Of a stretch of 38,540 bases of DNA, positions 8,198-16,424 are shown one piece after another. Below the pieces are notes generated by a model, which saw only the letters and a program-made list of their open reading frames with translations, did not search any database and was not told the origin of the DNA. A program made the translations under genes and the position numbers. Each line of letters starts with the position of its first letter. Position 1 is the first letter of the stretch. The DNA lies in contig NZ_JAGGPU010000018.1 of the NCBI RefSeq assembly GCF_018613605.1, positions 139,464 to 178,003 of the forward strand, in the 5' to 3' direction. Source of the DNA: Pedobacter sp. ISL-64 (GTDB taxonomy: Bacteria; Bacteroidota; Bacteroidia; Sphingobacteriales; Sphingobacteriaceae).

Positions 8198-10877
8198 TTT
8201 ATGCTTTTTAATATTTTTTATACTGATCACACTTTCCTTTAACGCTCTCGCTCAGTCTCAGTTTAAAATAAGTGGTAGTGTAATCGATTCTTTGAAGAAG
8301 CCTATTGAGGGCGTAAGCATCCGATTGATTACCGATAAAGATACGCTCCGCTCAACTTCAGATGCGAAGGGAAACTTTGCATTCGCAAAAGTAACCCGAA
8401 ATAAATTCTACCTTACCATTACTGCATTGGGCTATAAGTCGTTTGCTTCTATCTACGAAATCGAATCGTCGAAAAAAAACTCCGTTTTAGAACCCATTAT
8501 GCTCAAGATGGAAACGATCCGTCTCGAAGATGTGGAGGTTAAAGTAAAGGTAGACCCCATTAAGATCAAGAAAGATACGATTGAGTATAACGCTGCTGCC
8601 TATACCATAAGAGAAAATGATAAAGTGGAAGATCTGTTAAAACAACTGCAAGGCATTGAGGTTGACGAAAAAGGTGCTGTTACCGCCATGGGCAAAAAAA
8701 TGACCAAGTTGCGGGTAAATGGAGAAGATTTTTTTACCAGTAACGTAGAAGATTACATCAGACAGTTGCCCGCCGATATTATTGCTAAACTACAGGTAAT
8801 TGAGGATTATGGTGATGAAGCCAATTTTACAGGCATAAAAGTAGGTACGCCACAAAAAATGTTGAACCTGATTACTAAGCCTGGCATGGACAAAGGTGTT
8901 TTTGGCGGAGTAAATATGAGTTCTGCCACCAACAATGCACATAATTTAGGCGGTAACGGTAGTATCTGGAAAAAAACGAAGCAAATTGGTTTTGGAAGCC
9001 GTTATGGTATTACAAATAATGAGTTTACCAAAATGAACAATGGAGGTTTAAATGGTAATATCAGAGACAAAATTTCGAAGGAATTTAGCTTTAATGGCGG
9101 CTATCATTTTAGTAATGGAATTAATAAATCTATTCAGAGCAATTACCTCGAAACGTTTAACCCGCAGGGAACAATATTCGATTTGAGAGAAAGTGCCAAT
9201 AATTCCAGATCGCTAAACAATAACATCAACCTCGGTTTAAATGGAGCCACAAAGAAGAATTACCTTAATATTTCGCTTAATGGGGCTTTGGCCGATACCC
9301 GTAACGATGCGGTTTCTACTTCCAATAAAACAGGTTTTATCAAACAGGATCTGATGTCTAATTCAGGTTCACGGAACAGTAATCCTAATGTTAATGGAAG
9401 TATCAATTGGTCTAGGCGGTTGGCCAATAATAAACGATCGTTATCTATGGGATTTAATTTCGGCACAAGCGAAGGAAATTCAAACAGTACAATTAATGAT
9501 ATTATCAGGTACTACAACGAAACCACCAACGTATTGGTTAAAGATTCTTTACTGAACAGATTGGTTGATAATAATACCTCGAACTCCAATTTTGGGGGCA
9601 ATTTCCAATTTTCCAATTCATTAAAAAAGCCAAACGACAGTACGGGATACAGTTTTATTAACCTGTCTTACCGTTTTTCGGTTAGCAGGAGCCGCAATTT
9701 GCAAACTACAACGGTTACCAATCCGTTGGGAAACAGTTTTGTTGTCGATTCGCTCGGGCAGGATTATGTGTCCAATTTTATCAATCAGAATTTTGGTATC
9801 GGTTTTAATACCAACGCAAAGCGGATCAGTTATAATTTAGGTCTTAATTTTTCGCCCAGTATTATTATAGGTAAATACCAGAACACAGGGCAAGAGCTAA
9901 AAAACTATCAGTTAAACTTTTCGCCATCTGCCAATTTAAGTTATCAGATTAAAGATAATGGCAATTTGAGTTTTGGCTATAATGGTTACACCAGTTCGCC
10001 TGATTTTAATAAACTACAACCCGTTAGAAACAATAACGATGTACAGAATCTGATTATCGGTAACCCAGATCTGAAAGCAACTTCGAGCCATACTGCCGAT
10101 TTGAGCTTTAATCAATTTGGCCTCAAATCGGGATTGAGTATTATGGCAGGTTTATCAGGAACTTTTGCTTTTAATAGTGTTGTAAGCAATACGGTTTTTC
10201 TGAGAGATACGCTAAACAGTTTAAAACAACAAACCACCTACGAGAATGTAAATGGTGTTTATAATATAGGTGGTAATTATTCCTTCAATAAAAGATTGTT
10301 AACCAACAAACTGTCGCTCTCCGTTAATGGAAATATTGCCTATAGCCGCAATGTTTTTTATACCGAAAATGTATTAAACCGGAGCGGTGGAATTAACGTT
10401 TCGAATGCTTTTAGGTTTAACCTGAATGAGAAAAAATATTCCTTCAATAGCAGTGTATCGTATAGCTTTAGTTCAAACACTTACTCTGTAATGAACCAGA
10501 ACATTAAGAATATCCAGGTTCTGGCTTTAAATGGCAGTGCCAGTTGGATTCCAAATAAACGGTTTAGGGTAAATGCATCGGCATCTAAAAGCTTAAATTT
10601 TGGTTATAACCTATATGCTGGCAATCCATTATTAGTGAACATGGGATTAAATACTTCTTTCTTAAAGGATAATAAACTCCTTTTTTCTATCCAGGCGAAC
10701 GATCTGTTTAATCAAGGCTCACTTTTTAGCACCAGTATTAGCAACAATTCCATATCCGAAAACAGGACGCGCTTTATCAGCCGTTTTGTGCAGGCAACAC
10801 TGGGTTATAACCTGAGTCAGTTTGGCAATAAAAGAAACAGAACGAATTTAAATTTAAGCGGAGTAGAATTTAATTAA
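8181..10877 (+). CDS. TonB-receptor-like outer-membrane barrel protein
   Basis: An 898-residue outer-membrane protein. A signal peptide (residues 1-24, ending ALAQ) is followed by a carboxypeptidase-regulatory-like beta-sandwich (about 27-110; FKISGSVIDSLKKPIEGVSI), a plug-like region (about 115-230; VEDLLKQLQGIEVDEKG and LRVNGEDFFTS) and a long barrel rich in Asn, Ser and aromatic residues. This fits the OMP_b-brl_3 type of TonB-dependent receptor relatives. The substrate is unknown and no SusD partner is next to it. It overlaps the DUF1456 gene by 17 bases, and the SGNH hydrolase gene begins 44 bases downstream. Confidence 0.88.
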   Translation: MKKSNNLCFLIFFILITLSFNALAQSQFKISGSVIDSLKKPIEGVSIRLITDKDTLRSTSDAKGNFAFAKVTRNKFYLTITALGYKSFASIYEIESSKKNSVLEPIMLKMETIRLEDVEVKVKVDPIKIKKDTIEYNAAAYTIRENDKVEDLLKQLQGIEVDEKGAVTAMGKKMTKLRVNGEDFFTSNVEDYIRQLPADIIAKLQVIEDYGDEANFTGIKVGTPQKMLNLITKPGMDKGVFGGVNMSSATNNAHNLGGNGSIWKKTKQIGFGSRYGITNNEFTKMNNGGLNGNIRDKISKEFSFNGGYHFSNGINKSIQSNYLETFNPQGTIFDLRESANNSRSLNNNINLGLNGATKKNYLNISLNGALADTRNDAVSTSNKTGFIKQDLMSNSGSRNSNPNVNGSINWSRRLANNKRSLSMGFNFGTSEGNSNSTINDIIRYYNETTNVLVKDSLLNRLVDNNTSNSNFGGNFQFSNSLKKPNDSTGYSFINLSYRFSVSRSRNLQTTTVTNPLGNSFVVDSLGQDYVSNFINQNFGIGFNTNAKRISYNLGLNFSPSIIIGKYQNTGQELKNYQLNFSPSANLSYQIKDNGNLSFGYNGYTSSPDFNKLQPVRNNNDVQNLIIGNPDLKATSSHTADLSFNQFGLKSGLSIMAGLSGTFAFNSVVSNTVFLRDTLNSLKQQTTYENVNGVYNIGGNYSFNKRLLTNKLSLSVNGNIAYSRNVFYTENVLNRSGGINVSNAFRFNLNEKKYSFNSSVSYSFSSNTYSVMNQNIKNIQVLALNGSASWIPNKRFRVNASASKSLNFGYNLYAGNPLLVNMGLNTSFLKDNKLLFSIQANDLFNQGSLFSTSISNNSISENRTRFISRFVQATLGYNLSQFGNKRNRTNLNLSGVEFN

Positions 10878-10921
10878 TGGGGAATTAATTAGTTTAGCGT
10901 TTTGTTCAAATCGAATATCCT

Positions 10922-11656
10922 ATGAAAAGTAAAATCCTAATCCTTTTTTTATTGGTCTTTGCAAGCAGTTCGTTTGCACAGCTGAAGACAGATTCGTTAA
11001 ATAGTAAACCTAAAAAGGAGAATTTTGCTGATGACTGGGCTGCGCTAAGCAAGTACCAGAAAGAAAATGAGCTTTTACCGCCACCAACCAGAAAAGAAAA
11101 AAGAGTTGTTTTTTTAGGAAGTTCGATATTCGAATTCTGGAAGCAAAAAGACCCTGAATATTTTAAGGATAAACCTTATCTGGATAGGGGGATAAGCGGA
11201 CAGATTTCGTCACAATTGCTCATCCGTTTCCGGCAGGACGTAATTAACCTTAAACCAAAGGTAGTGATCATTTTGGCGGGGAGCAACGATATAGCCGGCA
11301 ATACAGGCCATGTTACCATCGATAAAATTATGGATAACATTAAATCGATGGCAGAACTGGCGAGGCTGCATCACATTAAAGTGATACTCTGTAAATACCT
11401 GCCTGTTTACGAATATCCATGGAATAAGCGCATTAAAGCGGCCGATAGCATTGTGAACTTAAATGCAAAAATTGTGGCCTACGCCAAAGAAAAAAATTAT
11501 ACTGTTTTAGATTATTGGACACCGCTGGTAGATGAACGACAAGGGCAGCGTGCCGAACTAACGGTTGATGGTGTTCATCCTAACCTTGCAGGTTATAAAA
11601 TAATGGAAGAAGTAACAGATGCTGCGGTAAAAAAAGCCTTGAAAAATTGGCATTAA
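10922..11656 (+). CDS. Secreted SGNH/GDSL hydrolase
   Basis: A 244-residue exported esterase-like hydrolase. Residues 1-19 are a signal peptide (ending SSFAQ). The SGNH blocks are visible: FLGSSIFEFW (nucleophile Ser), LDRGISGQ (block II Gly), ILAGSNDIAG (block III Asn) and DGVHPNLAGY (block V Asp and His). The arrangement resembles PAF-acetylhydrolase-like lipases/esterases. The substrate cannot be read from sequence; an acetyl or acyl ester on a polysaccharide or lipid is plausible. It follows the barrel protein on the same strand by 44 bases, suggesting a two- or three-gene unit. Confidence 0.9.
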   Translation: MKSKILILFLLVFASSSFAQLKTDSLNSKPKKENFADDWAALSKYQKENELLPPPTRKEKRVVFLGSSIFEFWKQKDPEYFKDKPYLDRGISGQISSQLLIRFRQDVINLKPKVVIILAGSNDIAGNTGHVTIDKIMDNIKSMAELARLHHIKVILCKYLPVYEYPWNKRIKAADSIVNLNAKIVAYAKEKNYTVLDYWTPLVDERQGQRAELTVDGVHPNLAGYKIMEEVTDAAVKKALKNWH

Positions 11657-11707
11657 ATCGATAAGGCCCTTCGCCTCCAATACCATTGGCAGATGTATAA
11701 AATCGGT

Positions 11708-11788
11708 CGTCATTTCGACTGAAGCGCAGCGAAACGGAGAAATCTTTTAACAAAGTTCACAGATCTCTCCACTGCCGTCGAGATGACG
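11708..11788. repeat. CGTCAT...ATGACG intergenic repeat, copy 2
   Basis: An 81-base element bounded by CGTCATTTCGACTGAAGC and GCCGTCGAGATGACG, with GGAGAAATCTTTTAAC and AGATCTCTCC inside. It has the same layout as the copies at 5397, 23861 and 28070. Confidence 0.7.
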
Positions 11789-11849
11789 ATACCTCACAGC
11801 ATGACATCTGGAATTGCAATAGTATTGCACTCTAATGGTTTTATCACAA

Positions 11850-11873
11850 GCGTTTCGACAGGCTCAACGTGAC
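11850..11873. repeat. 24-bp dispersed motif, copy 1
   Basis: GCGTTTCGACAGG followed by CTCAACGTGAC. Its reverse complement matches 23778-23801 at 22 of 24 positions. Both lie in intergenic repeat clusters. Confidence 0.6.
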
Positions 11874-11973
11874 AAGTTCGAAAGAAAATTAAGCTAAGAC
11901 AGCCTCTCGTTTTGAAGTTATCTTTTTCCAATTCCCGAATTTGTTTTAAAAAAATTAAAATTGTGCCTCAAAC

Positions 11974-12003
11974 AAAAAGTCCCGATTTTCATCGGGACTT
12001 TTT
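11974..12003 (-). terminator. Bidirectional terminator downstream of ettA
   Basis: A perfect 13-base stem (AAAAAGTCCCGAT / ATCGGGACTTTTT) with a TTTC loop. It has A-runs and T-runs on both sides, so it can work in both directions: one base past the ettA stop and also after the hydrolase unit. Confidence 0.9.
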
Positions 12004-12004
12004 G

Positions 12005-13684
12005 TTAATTCAGTTTTTTATATCTGATGCGTTTTGGGGTAACATCACCCAAACGTTTCTTGCGGTTTTCTTCATAATCTGAATAATTCCCTTCGAAGAA
12101 ATAAACTTCAGAATTACCTTCGAAAGCCAGGATGTGTGTACAAATCCTATCTAAGAACCACCTATCGTGACTGATCACTACGGCACAACCACCAAAATTT
12201 TCTAGGGCTTCTTCCAGGGCACGTAAAGTGTTTACGTCGATATCGTTGGTTGGCTCATCCAGTAGCAATACATTGGCTCCCTTTTTCAAGGTAATGGCCA
12301 AGTGTACACGGTTACGCTCACCTCCTGATAGGATGCCTACTTTTTTCTGTTGATCGCCACCATTAAAGTTGAACTTTGAAACATAGGCACGTCCGTTAAC
12401 GGCTTTAGTACCCAATTGGATATTGTCCAATCCATCGGTAATGTTTTCGTAAACGGTTTTATCGGCATCTAAATCGTTATGCATCTGATCTACATAACCC
12501 AACTCAACGGTTTCGCCTACACGGAATGTACCAGCATCTGCTTCTTCCTGACCAGTAATTAAACGGAACAAAGTGGTTTTACCTGCACCATTGGGGCCAA
12601 TAATACCCACAATACCTGCCGGAGGAAGGGAGAAGTTTAAATTATCGAACAATACTTTGTCGCCATAAGCTTTGGTAACATTTGTTGCTTCAATTACCAC
12701 ATTACCCAAACGGGGGCCAGCAGGGATGAAAAGTTCCAATTTATCTTCTCTTTCTCTGCCATCTTCTGAAGCTAATTTATCGTAGTTGGCTAAACGTGCT
12801 TTAGATTTTGCATGACGTGCTTTTGGTGCCATACGTACCCATTCTAACTCACGCTCTAAAGTTTTCTGGCGTTTGCTCTCTGTTTTCTCTTCCTGCGATA
12901 AACGTTTTGCCTTTTGCTCTAACCAGCTGCTGTAATTTCCTTTCCACGGAATACCTTCACCACGGTCTAATTCTAAAATCCATCCGGCAACGTTATCTAA
13001 GAAATACCTATCGTGGGTAACTGCAATAACTGTTCCTTCGTAATTTTGTAAGAACTGCTCTAACCAATCGATACTTTCGGCATCCAAGTGGTTGGTAGGT
13101 TCATCCAATAATAATACATCAGGATGTTGAAGCAATAAACGGCACATGGCCACACGACGGCGCTCACCACCTGATAATACACCTATTTTAGTGTCAGGAT
13201 CAGGACAACGCAAGGCATCCATAGCTCTTTCTAATTTCGAATCAATTTCCCAGGCACCTAATGCATCAATTTTATCCTGAAGTTCGCCTTGTCTGGCCAT
13301 CAGTTTATCCATGGCATCAGGATCAGAGTAGTTTTCCTCTAAGCCGAAAGCTTCGTTTACTTCTTCGTACTCTTTTAAAATAGCAGTTACTTCGGCGACG
13401 CCTTCTTCAACCACCTCGCGCACGGTTTTTTCAGGATCCAAGATCGGCTCCTGTGCTAAATAACCCACTGAATAACCTGGTGAGAAAACCACTTCGCCTT
13501 GGTAGGATTTATCTAAACCGGCAATGATTTTTAAAAGAGATGACTTACCAGAGCCGTTTAAACCAATAACCCCGATTTTGGCACCGTAAAAGAAAGAAAG
13601 GTAAATATTTTTTAAAACCTGTTTTTGTGGAGGGTAAATTTTGTTTACACCTGCCATTGAAAAGATTATTTTTTCGTCAGACAT
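12005..13684 (-). CDS. ettA: Energy-dependent translational throttle protein EttA (ABC-F)
   Basis: A cytosolic ABC-F ATPase that binds the ribosomal E site and gates entry into elongation according to energy state. There are two nucleotide-binding domains: Walker A at 41-48 (GLNGSGKS) and 363-370 (GPNGAGKT), signatures LSGGERRR (170-) and LSGGERNR, and Walker B LLLDEPTNHLD and LLLDEPTNDID. The inter-domain segment (about 255-310, rich in Arg and Lys: EWVRMAPKARHAKSKAR) is the P-site tRNA interaction motif. The length of 559 matches EttA (about 555) and not Uup or antibiotic-resistance ABC-F proteins. It has no membrane segments. A strong terminator follows. Confidence 0.96.
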   Translation of the reverse strand: MSDEKIIFSMAGVNKIYPPQKQVLKNIYLSFFYGAKIGVIGLNGSGKSSLLKIIAGLDKSYQGEVVFSPGYSVGYLAQEPILDPEKTVREVVEEGVAEVTAILKEYEEVNEAFGLEENYSDPDAMDKLMARQGELQDKIDALGAWEIDSKLERAMDALRCPDPDTKIGVLSGGERRRVAMCRLLLQHPDVLLLDEPTNHLDAESIDWLEQFLQNYEGTVIAVTHDRYFLDNVAGWILELDRGEGIPWKGNYSSWLEQKAKRLSQEEKTESKRQKTLERELEWVRMAPKARHAKSKARLANYDKLASEDGREREDKLELFIPAGPRLGNVVIEATNVTKAYGDKVLFDNLNFSLPPAGIVGIIGPNGAGKTTLFRLITGQEEADAGTFRVGETVELGYVDQMHNDLDADKTVYENITDGLDNIQLGTKAVNGRAYVSKFNFNGGDQQKKVGILSGGERNRVHLAITLKKGANVLLLDEPTNDIDVNTLRALEEALENFGGCAVVISHDRWFLDRICTHILAFEGNSEVYFFEGNYSDYEENRKKRLGDVTPKRIRYKKLN

Positions 13685-13951
13685 TATAATGTATTGTTTT
13701 AAAGTAGTTTAATGCTATGATTGATATTAAGGGAAGGTTAACAGTTTTTCTTACAGACTGATTTTACCCAACCAAATAATGGCAACACCAAAATTGCTCA
13801 CAAAGATAAGAACAACAAGCCCATTACAAAGTGCTTTATGATTATACTTTAACTTTCGATAACATTAAACAACAATAGAATATAATGCGATCTAATCCGG
13901 AAGCGATATGATCCAATTTGAAGACTCGAAAACAAACATTTTTTCGCTCAC

Positions 13952-14398
13952 CTAACTATTAAACTGGCGAAGATGATGATCGGTATGTTTATAAACCAGC
14001 TGGCCAACTTGCTCCTGGCTCAGTTTCCCGAAAAAAGAATGTATAATTTCAGCACCAGCAGGATTTGCATATTCATTTAGCAGTGCAATCCATTTTTTTC
14101 TTTCGCCTTCAATGTCGCCGCTTTTTTCTTTGATCTTGAGCTGGCTAAGGGTAGGCGTTTTCTGTTTGATTGGACTATCATCCTGGGTAAATTCTTTTAG
14201 TGCCATTTTGCCAGACAGCCTGCCTAAAAATACACGTTGATATTGATTCTTGCCCAGCATCATTTCTTCATATACCCTACAGTGTTTTAACATCTGGTAA
14301 AGATTCATTTTCCCCCATAAAGCGGTGCTGTTTTCGTTAAGGGCATTAATCCGGTCAATCAATTGTTTTCGAATGGTTTTATCAAATATTGTTTTCAT
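13952..14398 (-). CDS. DUF1569 (DinB-like) protein
   Basis: A 148-residue protein with the DinB-like four-helix-bundle pattern of DUF1569. Visible metal-site candidates are the His in LYQMLKHCRVYEEMM and the HTDHHLRQF motif near the C-terminus, with a long helix KERKKW-like region between. DinB-type proteins are metal-binding and several are thiol transferases, but no reaction can be assigned here. A promoter-like box lies 22 bases upstream of its ATG. Confidence 0.8.
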   Translation of the reverse strand: MKTIFDKTIRKQLIDRINALNENSTALWGKMNLYQMLKHCRVYEEMMLGKNQYQRVFLGRLSGKMALKEFTQDDSPIKQKTPTLSQLKIKEKSGDIEGERKKWIALLNEYANPAGAEIIHSFFGKLSQEQVGQLVYKHTDHHLRQFNS

Positions 14399-14420
14399 GG
14401 TTCTGTTTTTATTTACTTAT

Positions 14421-14428
14421 CAAAGCTA
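14421..14428 (-). promoter_or_regulatory. Bacteroidota -7 box for the DUF1569 gene
   Basis: On the minus strand the site reads TAGCTTTG, an exact TAnnTTTG match, 22 bases before the ATG. No -33 TTG is evident at the usual distance. Confidence 0.45.
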
Positions 14429-14851
14429 TAGAACCAGATTTGCATGTATGGGGTGTAAAACAGCCATTAATAGGGCATTCTAAGTCAAATTAAAATTGAT
14501 GTAATAAGTAATAAAAAATCAGCGAGCAATGTTTTGTTGCGTTTCTCATAAGTTTTTCAATTAACTGGTTAGTAATTTATCTGATCATACGCTCTATAAG
14601 CACATTGACCCTCCCTAAAAAAGCGCTCCCATAAAAGATTGCTTCGTCAGCTGAAAAAACCTTCTCAATAATGATTTGATGAGAGGAGTGAACCAATGAC
14701 TTATTAGAATAAACCACCAATTCTAATCTCATTTTAACATAATTATCAGCGTATTTTCAAAAAAAACAGCGATAAGGTAAGAGGAGATGCAAATGTTTTA
14801 CTTTTAGCATCGGATAAATTCTTAGTAGATGCCGTAAACATTAGTTAAAAC
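14429..14851. other. Gene-free gap with a decayed repeat end
   Basis: About 420 bases without a gene. The part 14635-14675 (AAAGATTGCTTCGTCAGCTG, then AAAAAACCTTCTCAATAATGA) is a decayed copy of the right half of the repeat at 23861-23955. The remainder is AT-rich, and I see nothing else in it. Confidence 0.6.
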
Positions 14852-14879
14852 AAAAGCCTTTCAGGATTGAAAGGCTTTT
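14852..14879 (-). terminator. Terminator after the SusC-SusD unit
   Basis: A perfect 12-base stem (AAAAGCCTTTCA / TGAAAGGCTTTT) with a GGAT loop, 28 bases past the susD-like stop on the minus strand and ending in T-run. Confidence 0.85.
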
Positions 14880-14907
14880 GCTCTGATGATATGAGATTTG
14901 TTCTTTT

Positions 14908-16407
14908 CTAAGGGTTTTGAGATAAATTAGGATTTTTATCTCTTTCGGTTTGTGGGATAAAATAAATTACCCGCGCATCAGTAGCGTTAATGGTTTGATT
15001 AACTGAGCCATTAATGGTAGAGTGTGTGCCTGGGTAATCTCTTACCACTGGGCGGTTATTTCTAAATAGGTCGTAAGCTCGTTGACCTTCAAAAGCCAGT
15101 TCTAACCATCTTTCTTCCAGTACAATATCTAAAATGCTGTGCGTTGGCGTAACATCTGTCAAAGTATAAGCTGGAATTCCTGCACGGGTCCTAATTACAT
15201 TCACATCATCCAAAGCCAATTGCGTATTGTTCAGCTTGGCATTGGCCTCCGCTCTGTTTAGGTACATTTCTGCTAAACGGAGGTAAACTGGTGATGTTAA
15301 ATTAATCACGCCTTCCTGCAGGTTATTTTTATTTACATAATAAATAGGTGCAGCAGGGGTTAGTTTTGTATTTAACTGTTGTACGCCATTTACGATTAAA
15401 GGTGAAATAAAGCTTTTTCTTTTATCCTGAGGATATTTATTAAGGAAATTATAATACTTTACAGAAGCATATATTTCTCCCCATCCGCTTTCTCCCTGGC
15501 CTAAGGCATTACCATTGGCATCGCCACTATAGTATAACGAGCCAATAGCTGAATAATCGTAGTTCTCGGTTTTGGTGTGTTTGATGGCAAAGATATTTTC
15601 GGTATTTTTTTCTGGATCGCCTCTAAAATAGGTTTGATAGGCGGCATCCTGCATCAATTGATACTTGTTTGAACTGATAACCAAGTTGGCATATTCTACG
15701 GCTTTGGCGTTGTTATCCATATAAAGATAAACTCTTGATAAGAGTGCATAAGCAGCCATTTTTGTAGCGAAGCTATTGCTTTTCTCTACGGTGATACATT
15801 GTGCAGCTTTTAATAGATCAGCAATTACAAAATCGTAAACTTGGGCAACTGTACTTCTTTTGATTATAGCAGCGTCGGTTTCACTTACCGTTTCGCTCAA
15901 AATTGGAACTCCAGCATTGGTGGTAGGGTTCTGGGCATAAGGCCTTCCGAACATGCGTACCAGGTTAAAGTGCAACATCGCCCTTAGGAATAAGTTTTCA
16001 CCTTTAATTTGCAGTAAATCAGCAGATGAACCATCTGGAATAAGCTTAATGATTTTATTTGTTGCAGATGCAACATAATAGGCTTGCTGGAAATAAGCAG
16101 TTGCATTGGCAGAATTTACCAGGTGGGTATACTTATATAAATTGGTTACATCACTTGATGAGTTTTGGCCCTGAGCTACTTCATCAGAAGGGAGCTCGGC
16201 TAGCCAATGGTAATTATTTTCGTAGTTTAATGATTTTAGGGTAGCATAATTACCTAAAGTGGCCGTACGCTTACCTTCGATTGTAGTTAATAGTCCACTA
16301 TCTTCCGCTTTATCAGAGGGGAAATAAGTTTTACGACATGCAGATGCAGAAAGAATAACACTGGCTACAATGGCGAATTTTATGATGTGATTATGGTATA
16401 TTTTCAT
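14908..16407 (-). CDS. SusD/RagB-family nutrient-binding lipoprotein
   Basis: A 499-residue surface lipoprotein that captures an oligomeric nutrient and lids the SusC transporter. The signal peptide ends in the lipobox LSASAC (Cys24), so it is lipid-anchored. Typical SusD features are seen: the N-terminal helical TPR-like region (ENLFLRAMLHFNLVRMFGRPY), LADLLKAAQ-like helices, and the C-terminal blocks VYLRLAEMYLNRAEANAKLN, DVNVIRTRAGIPAY and LDIVLEERWLELAFEGQRAYDLFR. It starts 17 bases after the susC-like stop, in the same operon. The substrate is not identifiable, since no glycosidase or peptidase lies nearby. Confidence 0.95.
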   Translation of the reverse strand: MKIYHNHIIKFAIVASVILSASACRKTYFPSDKAEDSGLLTTIEGKRTATLGNYATLKSLNYENNYHWLAELPSDEVAQGQNSSSDVTNLYKYTHLVNSANATAYFQQAYYVASATNKIIKLIPDGSSADLLQIKGENLFLRAMLHFNLVRMFGRPYAQNPTTNAGVPILSETVSETDAAIIKRSTVAQVYDFVIADLLKAAQCITVEKSNSFATKMAAYALLSRVYLYMDNNAKAVEYANLVISSNKYQLMQDAAYQTYFRGDPEKNTENIFAIKHTKTENYDYSAIGSLYYSGDANGNALGQGESGWGEIYASVKYYNFLNKYPQDKRKSFISPLIVNGVQQLNTKLTPAAPIYYVNKNNLQEGVINLTSPVYLRLAEMYLNRAEANAKLNNTQLALDDVNVIRTRAGIPAYTLTDVTPTHSILDIVLEERWLELAFEGQRAYDLFRNNRPVVRDYPGTHSTINGSVNQTINATDARVIYFIPQTERDKNPNLSQNP

Positions 16408-16424
16408 GATAATCTTATTAATAA

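Noticed and set aside
13751..13864. Minus-strand frame of 37 codons reading like a one-pass membrane peptide (NGLVVLIFVSNFGVAIIWLG)
   Set aside because: No ATG, GTG or TTG start precedes the hydrophobic part in frame; it may be a remnant, but coding cannot be supported.
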